Shown here: in pieces, positions 56,738 through 64,000 of the stretch
How positions within the stretch are numbered: the first letter of the stretch is position 1
How the letters are laid out: every line of letters starts with the position of its first letter
Assembly: GCA_035547395.1 (NCBI GenBank)
Contig: DASZVA010000003.1
Coordinates: 62,001 to 126,000 of the forward strand
Source of the DNA: CALREJ01 sp035547395
Lineage (GTDB): Bacteria > Patescibacteriota > Gracilibacteria > Peribacterales > Peribacteraceae
DNA length: 64,000 nucleotides
Direction of reading: 5' to 3'
The notes under the pieces: model-generated
The model's input: the letters and a program-made list of their open reading frames with translations, nothing else
The model's database searches: none
What the model was told of the DNA's origin: nothing
Position numbers and translations under genes: made by a program

Positions 56738-58141
56738 ATGAATACGTTCGAATCCACGCCGCGTTTGCCCATTGTTATTTCAGGTATTACAGGAGGAGGA
56801 AAAAGCACGGTCTCGCAACGGGTGCAGCAGATAACAGAAGGCGCCGCCCATCCTTTGCGGGTCGGCATCTTTGGCGGCAGATATACCACCCGGCAGATGC
56901 GGCCCGACGAGCGGGAAGGCGTCGACGGATACTTTGGATTATCAGATGAAGAGTTCGACGCGATGGAAAAACGCTTTCTGTACTCCTACGAGAAGTACGG
57001 GACGCGGTACGGTTTTTGCAGGGAAGAATTATACCGTTGCCTGAACCAGCATCACACGCTGATCGTCGGCGGCGAGCCCGACACGTCCGCGCATCTCCGC
57101 GACCGGATCCGGCACGAGGCATCGATGTCGGAGGGTTTGATTCTGGATCCCGTGACGGTGCACATCCATCGTCCGCTCGAGGAAATTCTTGAGGGGATCG
57201 AACAGCGCCAAGCGCCGCCTGCCGAAAAGCGCAGGCGCATCGAGCACGTCAGAGGAATCTGGGACAAAGAACCGTTTCCGGCGCCGGATCACATTATCGA
57301 GAACGGGAAGGAGCGTCTGAACCAAGCCGTGGCCGATATGCTCACGATCATCGCGCGTCGCACGGGACACGATCTGGAATTCCTGATGAACGCAGTGCGT
57401 AGGCCTGATGTGCGCCATCCGGCCCGGCGGCAGCTGCCGGAGACGTTCTCCATTCCCGACACGCCGCTGCACCGCGAACTGCGCGACGCACTCGGGGATT
57501 CGCTGCGTACCTGCGAAGAGCTCGGCGTACGGCAGCCGCTCCTCATGGGCGGCGTCGGAGCCGCGGTGCTTGTCGGCAAAGACTGGCCCGAAGACCGGCC
57601 GCTCTCGCGCGATCTCGATTATCTGGTGCCCCACGACCCCGTCATGCAGCAGTCACTCGAGCGGCATTTCGGCGGAGAGTTTAAAGCGAATACGGCCAAA
57701 CCGGTTTTCAAATCGCATAAGCTGCAGGGAATCGGCACGCATGGCATTGATCTCGATTTCATTTCTCAAAGCAACATCATCTTCGACGACGCGTCGCTCT
57801 CGCTCGAGCATTCGCCTCTGGTAACCAATCATGCAGTGCGCGCGTCTCTGCTCGGAGTGCAAGTGGACGTTCTGCCGCCGGAACTCATCGTGCTCCAGAA
57901 GCTCTTTGCCGGACGCGGCAGGGATCTGGGGAAATTCGATCTCACGGATGCAACGTGTCTGCTCCAGGCAGGCATTATCGATCCCGATCTCTTTGATCGC
58001 TACCTTGCGACTTTTGGATCACCGACGGGGCAAAAAGCCGACGTGCCGCAGGCTATGCGCGACCGGCTCGACGTTTCGCTCTCGCAGCTCCCGCAGATAC
58101 CGATCGTGGAGCGGCTGCGCGACGCCGTACGCGCTTCGTGA
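56738..58141 (+). CDS. guanylate-kinase-like domain fused to AbiEii-type nucleotidyltransferase
   Basis: The 467-residue protein joins two domains I have not seen combined. Residues 10-210 look like guanylate kinase: the P-loop GITGGGKST at 16-24, GGRYTTRQMRPDEREGVDGYF near 46-66 (GMP-binding region) and YEKYGTRYGF. Residues 275-420 look like the AbiEii family of nucleotidyltransferases: GGVGAAVLV, SRDLDYLV at 289-296 (DxD-type), GIDLDFI near 335, and VLQKLFAGRGRDLGKFDLTDA near 385. AbiEii-type enzymes include toxins that modify tRNA ends. No antitoxin gene is adjacent. An MBL hydrolase gene follows after 29 nt. Confidence 0.75.
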   Translation: MNTFESTPRLPIVISGITGGGKSTVSQRVQQITEGAAHPLRVGIFGGRYTTRQMRPDEREGVDGYFGLSDEEFDAMEKRFLYSYEKYGTRYGFCREELYRCLNQHHTLIVGGEPDTSAHLRDRIRHEASMSEGLILDPVTVHIHRPLEEILEGIEQRQAPPAEKRRRIEHVRGIWDKEPFPAPDHIIENGKERLNQAVADMLTIIARRTGHDLEFLMNAVRRPDVRHPARRQLPETFSIPDTPLHRELRDALGDSLRTCEELGVRQPLLMGGVGAAVLVGKDWPEDRPLSRDLDYLVPHDPVMQQSLERHFGGEFKANTAKPVFKSHKLQGIGTHGIDLDFISQSNIIFDDASLSLEHSPLVTNHAVRASLLGVQVDVLPPELIVLQKLFAGRGRDLGKFDLTDATCLLQAGIIDPDLFDRYLATFGSPTGQKADVPQAMRDRLDVSLSQLPQIPIVERLRDAVRAS

Positions 58142-58158
58142 TTATCCGCGGATATGAG

Positions 58159-58164
58159 TATCAT
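58159..58164 (+). promoter_or_regulatory. -10 box, leaderless start
   Basis: TATCAT ends 6 nt before the ATG at 58171. Confidence 0.4.
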
Positions 58165-58170
58165 AAGCAC

Positions 58171-58749
58171 ATGATTGTCACCCCTCTGCTCGTCGGCATT
58201 CACACGGTGGAAAAAACCGACGGGGGGACGCGTCTGCCGCTGCACACGGGTGCCGTGACCATGATCGAATCGGATGGCCGGCGTATCCTGGTGGATACCG
58301 GAGCGCGCGGCTATTTTTCAGACGTCGTGCATGCGCTTGAGGATCGTCAGTTAACCGTTGCCGATATCGATACGCTGATCCTCACGCATTTTCATCTGGA
58401 TCATGCGTTCAATGTGGCGGAATTCCGTGGAAGCCGCGTGATCGGCTGGATGCATGAATGGAAGGATAAGGAGACGCGACGGCTGCCCGTCGTGGAAGGC
58501 TTCGAGGTGATTCCCGGCGTTACGCTGCTGCAGACGCCCGGACATGCAGAGGAACATCTCTCGGTTCTGGTGGAGCAGGACGGCAAAAAAATCGTCATCG
58601 CGGGTGACGCGATCAACGAAGGCTACATGCGGACGGGGGAAATCAGCGCGTTTTTCTACGATGAGCGGCTCTACCGCAACAGCGCGGACCGTTTACTCGC
58701 GCTTGCAGATGAAATCATCCCGGGCCACGGTCCTGCTTTCAAAGTGTGA
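58171..58749 (+). CDS. metallo-beta-lactamase-fold hydrolase (MBLAC1-like)
   Basis: The 192-residue protein is a compact MBL-fold hydrolase. The metal ligands are visible: HFHLDH near residue 72, PGHAEEH near 125, AGDA near 146 and PGHGP near 185. Size and pattern are like MBLAC1 and other small MBL hydrolases acting on esters or nucleic acids. The substrate is unknown. A GTG in frame at 58138 overlaps the end of the previous gene, but the ATG at 58171, 6 nt after a -10 box, gives a better N-terminus. Confidence 0.85.
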   Translation: MIVTPLLVGIHTVEKTDGGTRLPLHTGAVTMIESDGRRILVDTGARGYFSDVVHALEDRQLTVADIDTLILTHFHLDHAFNVAEFRGSRVIGWMHEWKDKETRRLPVVEGFEVIPGVTLLQTPGHAEEHLSVLVEQDGKKIVIAGDAINEGYMRTGEISAFFYDERLYRNSADRLLALADEIIPGHGPAFKV

Positions 58750-58871
58750 TCGGAATTTGCTAACCACTTACCAATTTCTGTAATTTGAAAATTTTATTAA
58801 TTATTTTATAATACTAACACTGTTCGTTCGCTCTTTCCCTTCACTTGGTTTTACATAATGAGGTATGTCCG

Positions 58872-59288
58872 ATGTCCACTGAGTCGACCCAGAAAACGAC
58901 GACGAAGGAAGGCTTATCTGACGGCGCGGCAATTCTTATTCTAGTCATTATTGGAATCGTTCTCGTGCTGCTTCTTGTACTGTGCGCGGGGGGATTCTAT
59001 CTTGGCTGGAAAGTGATTGCTGCAGCAGGAGGCATTGTCTGGTCTTGGGCGCAGGGAATCGGATGGTTTTTATTCATCCCGTTCGTCTCGCTCAGCGGAA
59101 TGCTGGGGATCGGCAATCCCTATAAGTTGCTGGGAGGATACGCCTGCCTGTTTGCATTACTCACTGCTATCGACATTTACTGCATACCAAGGAGACGCCA
59201 GATTGGCCCGCGCAGAATGTTCCTGGCGGTGACGGGATCTTATGCGATTGCGTGGATCGTGACCATAATTCACTGGTTCCTTACCTGA
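58872..59288 (+). CDS. hypothetical membrane protein, 138 aa
   Basis: A polar, Thr/Ser-rich N-terminus (MSTESTQKTTTKEG) is followed by about four membrane helices: one near 18-45 with ILILVIIGIVLVLLLVLCAGG, one near 55-80, one near 92-105 and one near 118-138. I know no family. The start is chosen at 58872, which has a weak Shine-Dalgarno (GAGGT); the terminator that follows supports a self-contained unit. The gap 58750-58871 is AT-rich and probably holds its promoter. Confidence 0.6.
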   Translation: MSTESTQKTTTKEGLSDGAAILILVIIGIVLVLLLVLCAGGFYLGWKVIAAAGGIVWSWAQGIGWFLFIPFVSLSGMLGIGNPYKLLGGYACLFALLTAIDIYCIPRRRQIGPRRMFLAVTGSYAIAWIVTIIHWFLT

Positions 59289-59309
59289 CGGAGAGTGTGT
59301 CGAACAGAA

Positions 59310-59346
59310 GGCCTCCTGTGCTTCATGCACAGGAGGTCGTCTTTTT
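59310..59346. terminator. terminator between convergent genes
   Basis: CTCCTGTG and CACAGGAG form a perfect stem with a CTTCATG loop and are followed on the plus strand by TCGTCTTTTTA. It closes the plus-strand gene and lies over the end of the convergent MerR gene. Confidence 0.75.
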
Positions 59347-60070
59347 ATGTCTCACTCGCTTTCCGGATATACTCCATCATGCCGGGATCGGGACCGTTCC
59401 ATTTCTGAATGGTCGGCTGTTCCTGCTGGTACATTTTCTTCAGATTCTCCGTGATCTGCGGGTTCCCGCCCGTGAATTCGTGGACGAGTTCGCCCCATCT
59501 CTTCGCGAGTTTCTTCACTTCCTGGTCCGACGGATCGGAGCCTTTTGCCATGTGTTCCTTCACCGCCGCGATCAGTCGAGGCCACTCGGCCTCCACTTCC
59601 TTGATGTGCGCATCGCCGAGCATCTCCCCGCGCTTACGGATGTCTTCCATCTGCTCCGGGGTGTGATACTTGCCGACGATATTCATCATCTCGATTGCAG
59701 TGAGAATGTCATCAGTCGATGCCGACTTGTTTGCCTGCAGGAAACGGGCGATGCCGCTCAAGCGCTCCATTAAATTCTTGGTCGCATCCAGTTGTCCGTT
59801 CAAAGATTGCAGCTGCATCTCAATGATCGTAAGGGGAGAGAACGACGGATCATCCAGACTTTTCTGAATGTTCTCGAGGCTGAAGCCCAAGCTCTGGAGC
59901 GAGAGGATCCGCTGCAAACGCTCGATATCCTGTGTGTTGTACAGGCGGTAACCTGCGTCGGTCCGCTCGCCCGGGGTCAGCAATCCGATCTCGTCGTAGT
60001 GACGCAGCGTCCGTTCGGTGACGCCCGTGCGTTTGCTCAGTTCGCCGATTTTGAGAGAAAGATCATTCAT
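59345..60070 (-). CDS. MerR-family regulator with TipAS-like effector domain
   Basis: The 241-residue protein has an N-terminal MerR winged helix (KIGELSKRTGVTERTLRHYDEIGLL, TDAGYRLY), a dimer coiled coil, and a C-terminal TipAS-like helical domain with EEWP-type sequence (VEAEWPRLIAAVKEHM) and DPSDQEVKKLAKRW. TipA-type regulators bind thiopeptides or other ligands and switch on genes by twisting the promoter. Its own promoter region is short. A likely target cannot be named; the neighbouring small membrane genes are candidates. Confidence 0.9.
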   Translation of the reverse strand: MNDLSLKIGELSKRTGVTERTLRHYDEIGLLTPGERTDAGYRLYNTQDIERLQRILSLQSLGFSLENIQKSLDDPSFSPLTIIEMQLQSLNGQLDATKNLMERLSGIARFLQANKSASTDDILTAIEMMNIVGKYHTPEQMEDIRKRGEMLGDAHIKEVEAEWPRLIAAVKEHMAKGSDPSDQEVKKLAKRWGELVHEFTGGNPQITENLKKMYQQEQPTIQKWNGPDPGMMEYIRKASET

Positions 60071-60137
60071 AGGAGTACGAAAAAAGATGAAACGACATCA
60101 GCCTAGAGTCTTTCGTCGCGTGAGGGTCAAGAGATTT

Positions 60138-60374
60138 TTAGGATCCCAGTCCGCCCAAACTCGTGACCAGCGTGTGATAATAGAAATACACGGCGGCGCC
60201 CGTAAACAGTACGATCGCGATATTCATGAGCAGCCGCAGGCTGAAGTTCCTGCGCTGCAGCGACCTTGTATCCAGCACCGCCTGCTCCGCCTTGCGGACG
60301 AGTTCCGTCTGCTCCCTCTGCAGATCGCGGATCTCCGTGAGAAGAGCGATGAGGGTGTCGTCGGTCTTAGTCAT
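60138..60374 (-). CDS. small coiled-coil membrane protein, 78 aa
   Basis: The product has a charged coiled-coil N-terminal half (ALLTEIRDLQREQTELVRKAEQAVL) and one membrane helix (LLMNIAIVLFTGAAVYFYYH) with a short tail. The function is unknown. A TGC-TATCAT box 6 nt before the ATG supports a leaderless message. Confidence 0.6.
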   Translation of the reverse strand: MTKTDDTLIALLTEIRDLQREQTELVRKAEQAVLDTRSLQRRNFSLRLLMNIAIVLFTGAAVYFYYHTLVTSLGGLGS

Positions 60375-60380
60375 GGTTCA

Positions 60381-60386
60381 ATGATA
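60381..60386 (-). promoter_or_regulatory. extended -10 box, leaderless start
   Basis: TGC-TATCAT on the minus strand ends 6 nt before the ATG at 60374. Confidence 0.5.
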
Positions 60387-60395
60387 GCAGAAGAA

Positions 60396-60472
60396 AGGGG
60401 ACCGAGGGTACCGACGGGACCGACGTGATTTTTTACATCGGTACCTTTGGTCCCCTTGGTCTCATCGGTCAC
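60396..60472. repeat. short-period inverted repeat (ACCGACGGGACC family)
   Basis: GGGTACCGACGGGACCGACG is followed by TTTTTTACATCGGTACC and more inverted units. It lies between divergent genes. Confidence 0.75.
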
Positions 60473-60478
60473 ATCAAC

Positions 60479-60484
60479 TACACT
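60479..60484 (+). promoter_or_regulatory. -10 box, leaderless start
   Basis: TACACT ends 7 nt before the ATG at 60492. Confidence 0.5.
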
Positions 60485-60491
60485 TTGTCTT

Positions 60492-60713
60492 ATGAAATCA
60501 CCCCTCGCCATCCTCGCCATCGTCATCGGACTTCTCTTCATCGCGCTCGGCGTCTATTACTTTATGACGCCCGCCGGCAGCCTGCCGTCGTACCTCCCCG
60601 GATTCGAGTCCGGATCCACGCACGTGCATCTCAAACACGGCATTGCCGCAGTCGTCCTCGGGCTCGCGTGCTTTATCTTCGCGTGGTTCAAGAGCGCGCC
60701 CAAGGTGAGGTAA
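60492..60713 (+). CDS. small two-helix membrane protein, 73 aa
   Basis: Two membrane helices (LAILAIVIGLLFIALGVYYF and IAAVVLGLACFIFAWF) flank a short outer loop with GFESGSTHVHLKHG. It resembles small CPR membrane proteins of unknown role. The start is supported by the -10 box 7 nt upstream. Confidence 0.65.
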   Translation: MKSPLAILAIVIGLLFIALGVYYFMTPAGSLPSYLPGFESGSTHVHLKHGIAAVVLGLACFIFAWFKSAPKVR

Positions 60714-60715
60714 CC

Positions 60716-60795
60716 AAAGGCGACGAAGGTACCGACGGGACCGACGTGATTTTTTATATCGGTACCTTTGGTTCCATCGGTCCCACAGGTCACTT
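60716..60795. repeat. short-period inverted repeat (ACCGACGGGACC family)
   Basis: GGTACCGACGGGACCGACG and its reverse GGTACCTTTGGTTCC frame a TGATTTTTTATA loop. It overlaps the end of uppP and lies between convergent genes. Confidence 0.75.
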
Positions 60796-61650
60796 CAAAA
60801 AATACAATGAGAGCGCCGCGCCCGCCGCACCGCAGTAGATGGCGAACGGCGTGAGGGTGTTGCTGCGGAAATATTTCATGAGGAATTTCACGGACAGATA
60901 CGCGGTCACGCCCGAGCAGATAGCGCCGATGATGGCGGGAAGAAGAATGGCATTGCCGCCGCCCGGCACGAAAAGTTCGGGGATCTTGAGCGCCGCTGCC
61001 GCCCCGATAATTGGCGTCGCAAGCAGAAAAGAAAAACGCGCGCTGTCTTCGTGGCTGAGTCCCACAAGAAGGCTGCCGCCCATGGTTGCACCTGATCGCG
61101 AAAATCCCGGAATGAGTGCGATCGTCTGAACCGTGCCGACGATGACTGCCTGCATCCAGGACATTTTCGCAATGCGTGCGTCCGATTCGGTATCGGGCGT
61201 ATTCTCCTTTGCTTTGCGCCGCAACACTTCCGCGCCGTAAAGGAGTAATCCATTGAGCATCAGGAAAAACGCCGCAATTTGTGCGGACGCAAAGAGCGAC
61301 TCGAGCGGTTTTTGGAACAGAAGTCCGATGATGCCTGCGGGAATCGTGCCCACCACGAGCAGCCAGCCGAGCTTTGCCTGCGGATCGGTTTCGTTGATCG
61401 CGCGATCCCGCAGCGACCTCCCGAGTCCCATCAGAATCGCCACCCAGTCGCGCCAGAAAAATCCGAGCAGCACGATCGCCGTCGCCAGATGCGTCGCGAC
61501 AAGGAATGGCAGGAAGGAGGGATTGTCGCGCTGGATGTTCCATCCCAGAAGTCCCGGCAGGATGACCGAATGTCCGAGGCTGGAAATCGGAAACAACTCG
61601 GAGAATCCCTGCAGGAGTCCGAGGATGATGGCTTGGGGGATGGAGATCAT
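60790..61650 (-). CDS. uppP: undecaprenyl-diphosphatase
   Basis: The 286-residue membrane protein matches UppP/BacA: GLLQGFSELFPISSLGHSV in the first active-site loop (family: GxTEFLPISSTGH) and IPGFSRSGATMGGSLLVGL in the second. It recycles the C55 lipid carrier of cell-wall synthesis by removing a phosphate. The Ser-Glu-Leu-Phe spelling differs a little from the common form, but the Glu, Ser and His are kept. It supplies carrier for LCP- and GT-dependent envelope building. Confidence 0.94.
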   Translation of the reverse strand: MISIPQAIILGLLQGFSELFPISSLGHSVILPGLLGWNIQRDNPSFLPFLVATHLATAIVLLGFFWRDWVAILMGLGRSLRDRAINETDPQAKLGWLLVVGTIPAGIIGLLFQKPLESLFASAQIAAFFLMLNGLLLYGAEVLRRKAKENTPDTESDARIAKMSWMQAVIVGTVQTIALIPGFSRSGATMGGSLLVGLSHEDSARFSFLLATPIIGAAAALKIPELFVPGGGNAILLPAIIGAICSGVTAYLSVKFLMKYFRSNTLTPFAIYCGAAGAALSLYFLK

Positions 61651-61654
61651 GGCG

Positions 61655-61690
61655 TCAGCTTATAGCTTTTGGCTTCTAGCTTCTAGCGTC
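61655..61690. repeat. short-period intergenic repeat (AGCTTATAG/GCTTCTAG family)
   Basis: Several TAGCTTNTAGC-type units lie upstream of uppP; relatives occur at about 52310-52350. One unit overlaps a possible -10 box (TATAAG) for uppP. Confidence 0.6.
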
Positions 61691-61712
61691 TCATGATTGT
61701 GAGATGGCAAGC

Positions 61713-61806
61713 ATGTCATGGTGAGCGGAGACGAACCATCACATTTGTCCTGTGTCGCACTTCGTCTCCGCTAATGACCAAGACCAGAGGTGCTCAGCGT
61801 GACACG
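61713..61806. repeat. dispersed palindromic element, copy E
   Basis: GTCATGGTGAGC at the left, GAACCATCAC, then TGTGTCGCACTTCG and a right end CTCAGCGTGACAC. It lies between the divergent uppP and permease genes. Confidence 0.8.
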
Positions 61807-61839
61807 TAAGTTTCCTCCGATGCCGACGTCAGAGGATGC

Positions 61840-62922
61840 ATGCCAGACGAAAACGGATCCGCGTTGTCGCTCCAACAATTTCTCTGGCGCGTGTTTCTGG
61901 GCGTCCTGATCACGCTTGCCTTGATCGTTGCGGCGATTTTTCTGTGGTACACGGCTGAGGCGTTACTGCTCGGACTCGCGGGGATTCTGTTGGCCATCGC
62001 TCTCTGCGGGTTGGCCCGGCTGGTCCGCATCGTTCTGCCCGTCAGCCGCCCGGCATCCCTCGCCATTGTCTTTTTACTGATCATCGGGCTCGCGACGATC
62101 GCGTTCTGGCTGCTCGCGCCGTCGGCGGTCAATGAAGCGCAGCAGCTGACGTCCGCCTTGCCCAAAGCGGTCGGAGAATTGCAGTCCTGGATAGTGCGGC
62201 AGCCGTGGATGCAGCAGTTGTTGTCTTTTCTGTCGGTGAATAATCAGGGAACGGGCGCTTTCGATCTTCTCGGCCAACTCACGAACATCTTCTCCACGAC
62301 GTATCTGATCGTCTTCGAGGCGCTCATCGTGATCTTCATGGGTATCGCGCTCGCCATCGAACCGCGCACGTACATGGACGGCGCGCTACTGCTGCTTCCC
62401 CCCGTTCACCGGCCGCGCATCCGGCAGATTCTCGACGAACTGCACGTCACGCTTCTGCGATGGATCACCGGTCAATTTCTGTCGATGGTTTCCGTCGGAC
62501 TTCTGACGTTTTTCGGACTCCTCATCCTGCAGATGCCGCTCGCGTTTTCGCTCAGCCTGATCGCAGGCGTACTGGAATTCATTCCGACGATCGGCCCGAT
62601 CATCGGCGTGGTGCCGGCTCTGCTCATCGCCTTGCTCAAAGGTCCCTTCACGGTTTTTCTGGTGGCCGTCGTGTATATCATCGTCCATGTGATCGAGGGC
62701 TATCTCCTCATGCCTTTCATTCACCGCTACACGGTGTCGCTGCCGCCGGTCGTCACGGTAATCGTACTCGTCTCGTTCGGCTTCACGCTCGGGCCTCTCG
62801 GACTCCTGCTTGCAACGCCCATCACCGCCATGGTGCTCGTGCTCATCAAGATGGTGTATCTGGAAGGCGTTCTGAAAGAGCGAACGGTTCTCCCCGGCGA
62901 GCACACGGCGCGGCGGCATTGA
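61840..62922 (+). CDS. AI-2E family permease-like transporter
   Basis: The 360-residue protein has about eight membrane helices and matches the AI-2E (PerM/YdiK) family. Typical phrases are LGLAGILLAIALCGLARLV, LRWITGQFLSMVSVGLLTFFGL and the conserved AGVLEFIPTIGPIIGVVPALL followed by PFIHRYTVSLPPVVTVIVLV. Members export small molecules or act as Na+/H+-linked carriers; the substrate is unknown. No Shine-Dalgarno sequence precedes the start. Confidence 0.9.
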   Translation: MPDENGSALSLQQFLWRVFLGVLITLALIVAAIFLWYTAEALLLGLAGILLAIALCGLARLVRIVLPVSRPASLAIVFLLIIGLATIAFWLLAPSAVNEAQQLTSALPKAVGELQSWIVRQPWMQQLLSFLSVNNQGTGAFDLLGQLTNIFSTTYLIVFEALIVIFMGIALAIEPRTYMDGALLLLPPVHRPRIRQILDELHVTLLRWITGQFLSMVSVGLLTFFGLLILQMPLAFSLSLIAGVLEFIPTIGPIIGVVPALLIALLKGPFTVFLVAVVYIIVHVIEGYLLMPFIHRYTVSLPPVVTVIVLVSFGFTLGPLGLLLATPITAMVLVLIKMVYLEGVLKERTVLPGEHTARRH

Positions 62923-62945
62923 TCACGGTCCGGATGGATCCTATC

Positions 62946-63407
62946 ATGACGTCGATCTTCCCCCCGTTTTCCATGATCTCTTCCATGAACCGTTTTGCAG
63001 ACTGGGGTCTGCTGCTTCTGCGCATCGTCATCGGCGTCATTTTCATCATGCACGGACAGATGAAGTGGGGCATTTGGTCGGCGCCCGCCGGTGCGATGTC
63101 GACCACGATGCTGACGCTCTTCAAGGTGCTCTCGATCGTCGAGCCGCTGCTTGGCATCGCGATCATCCTCGGTGTCTTCACCGAGTGGGCATCGCTCATT
63201 CTCGCCCTCGACATGCTCGGCGCGATGTTCTTCAAGATCAGCGGCGGCACCGCCTTCATCGGCCACCAGACGACGGGCTGGGAATTCGACCTCACGCTCT
63301 TTGCGGCCAACATCATCCTGCTCATGCACGGTGCGGGACTGCTCTCGCTTGACCGTTTGTGGAAGAAAAAAAGCGGCAGCGGCAGCATCACGACCGTCAA
63401 AGCCTGA
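62946..63407 (+). CDS. DoxX family membrane protein
   Basis: The 153-residue product has four membrane helices and the DoxX pattern (DWGLLLLRIVIGVIFIMHGQMKW, GVFTEWASLILALDMLGAMFF, WEFDLTLFAANIILLMHGAG). It is a paralogue of the protein at 18493, with a longer Ser/Lys tail. An alternative ATG lies 12 nt upstream. It is followed after 2 nt by the methyltransferase gene and is probably in one operon with it. Confidence 0.85.
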   Translation: MTSIFPPFSMISSMNRFADWGLLLLRIVIGVIFIMHGQMKWGIWSAPAGAMSTTMLTLFKVLSIVEPLLGIAIILGVFTEWASLILALDMLGAMFFKISGGTAFIGHQTTGWEFDLTLFAANIILLMHGAGLLSLDRLWKKKSGSGSITTVKA

Positions 63408-63409
63408 TC

Positions 63410-63952
63410 GTGTCATCCGTTCTTCTCGATGCCCTCATCGGCGTGATTGCAGTTGCGACTCTGCTCCTTGCGATCGCTGCCGTCTGGGGGCTTTTTCTGA
63501 AGGTACCGAGCATGCCGACGCCGATGCCTGTCGTGCGCACGATGATCGATCTCGCGCACCTTGCTGGTCATGAAACGATTTTGGATTTGGGAGCGGGGGA
63601 CGGGCGGTTGCTCATCGAAGCAAAGCGGAAACATCCGCCCGTCAGAGCGATCGGTTGCGAGCTGAATCCGCCGGTCTGGTTACTTGGGATTCTTCGTGGG
63701 ATCTTCAGTCGAGTGAAGATTGAACTGCACCTGCGATCATTGCTGCAGGAAGATCTGTCGCAGACGGATGTCGTCTTCCTCTATCTCTTTCCCGAGCTGC
63801 TGCAGGCACTCACGGAAAAATTCAACCGGGAACTCAAGCCCGGGACGCGGATCATTTCCTATATGTTTCGTCTGAAGGACCGTGAACCGATCGAGACGAA
63901 GGAAGTGCGGGGATATTGGGGAAAGGCGCACGTATATGTGTATCGGTGGTAG
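63410..63952 (+). CDS. membrane-anchored methyltransferase (FAM173/ATPSc-KMT-like)
   Basis: The 180-residue protein starts with one membrane helix (LIGVIAVATLLLAIAAVWGLF) and then has a class I methyltransferase fold: ILDLGAGDGRLLIEAKR, GCELNPPVWLL, and DVVFLYLFPELLQAL with LKPGTRIISYMF. This order matches FAM173 proteins, which in mitochondria methylate a Lys of the ATP synthase c ring or of the ADP/ATP carrier. The GTG at 63410 is the likely start, 2 nt after the DoxX stop; the longer frame overlaps DoxX. Confidence 0.78.
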   Translation: MSSVLLDALIGVIAVATLLLAIAAVWGLFLKVPSMPTPMPVVRTMIDLAHLAGHETILDLGAGDGRLLIEAKRKHPPVRAIGCELNPPVWLLGILRGIFSRVKIELHLRSLLQEDLSQTDVVFLYLFPELLQALTEKFNRELKPGTRIISYMFRLKDREPIETKEVRGYWGKAHVYVYRW

Positions 63953-63973
63953 GGCATTTTCTCTCGCGTGCCA

Positions 63974-64000
63974 TACACCCATACACCAGTGAATGGGTGT
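63974..64000. repeat. inverted repeat at the window edge
   Basis: ACACCCATACACC and GGGTGT can pair; the element is cut by the end of the window. Confidence 0.4.

Noticed and set aside
56738..58141. A classical AbiEi/AbiEii toxin-antitoxin pair
   Set aside because: No AbiEi-like winged-helix antitoxin is encoded on either side; the neighbours are an rRNA methyltransferase and an MBL hydrolase.
60557..61543. 328-codon open frame on the same strand as uppP but in another frame
   Set aside because: It overlaps uppP and the small plus-strand gene and encodes Arg-rich sequence without membrane helices.

Overview
The window reads as chromosomal DNA from a bacterium with a compact, moderately GC-rich genome and the standard code (TAA, TAG and TGA all end genes). 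Small lipoproteins with a Cys-rich 'LCPDG...CP' motif, DUF5667 proteins, many short membrane proteins, a V-type ATPase beside a membrane pyrophosphatase, and the lack of any ordinary F-type ATPase or respiratory genes suggest a Candidate Phyla Radiation (Patescibacteria) lineage, perhaps Peregrinibacteria/Peribacteria. That placement is an inference from gene content; no rRNA gene is present to confirm it. No transposase, integrase, phage module or CRISPR array was found.

Layout. 1-9.4 kb: a tRNA-Glu(CTC), small membrane proteins and lipoproteins, a TMEM175-type channel, a metal-binding-domain/MauE fusion, an RpoD-like sigma factor with an EF-hand-like N-terminus, an MscS channel and an M23 peptidase. 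9.5-18.3 kb: a complete nine-gene V-type ATPase operon on the minus strand in the order F-I-K-E-C-G-A-B-D, as in Enterococcus hirae, with sodium-type ligands in the rotor subunit. 18.5-26.3 kb: DoxX, an ECF sigma/DUF5667 anti-sigma pair, an HtrA-like protease, an LCP cell-wall enzyme, Ku, a prolyl-tRNA synthetase without editing domain, and a PAP2-like protein. 26.4-31.2 kb: a three-gene unknown cluster around a 1284-residue membrane protein. 31.3-40.6 kb: a hibernation factor, a 7TM protein next to an ATP-grasp ligase fused to a QEGLA/MATCAP-type peptidase, bL25, a glycosyltransferase, and a UvrC with an acetyltransferase domain embedded in its nuclease domain. 40.7-54.3 kb: membrane pyrophosphatase, then a nucleotide-metabolism block (two NTP-sanitation enzymes, two IMPDH-family proteins, an adenosine deaminase homologue, GTP cyclohydrolase II, CTP synthase, PyrD, PyrK). 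54.4-64 kb: tRNA-Glu(TTC), an rRNA methyltransferase, a guanylate-kinase/AbiEii-nucleotidyltransferase fusion, an MBL hydrolase, a TipA-type MerR regulator, UppP, an AI-2E-type permease, DoxX and a membrane-anchored methyltransferase.

Three genome-wide habits stand out. First, many genes carry a TATACT-like -10 box only 6-8 nt upstream of the start codon, implying leaderless mRNAs. A smaller set of short genes instead has a clear Shine-Dalgarno sequence, and each of these is followed by a terminator-like hairpin. Second, intergenic spaces are filled with short-period repeats, often present in both orientations so that they can fold into hairpins; some of these have entered coding sequence (guaB, and probably the 5' ends of two other genes). 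Third, a dispersed palindromic element with GTGTCA-type ends occurs at five loci, and other REP-like sequences sit in frame inside pyrG and uvrC.

As a functional whole, the V-ATPase and K+-dependent membrane pyrophosphatase would set the ion gradient, LCP, UppP and GT2 serve the cell envelope, and the nucleotide block suggests interconversion and clean-up of purines plus the later steps of pyrimidine synthesis. No intergenic gap exceeds 300 bases.
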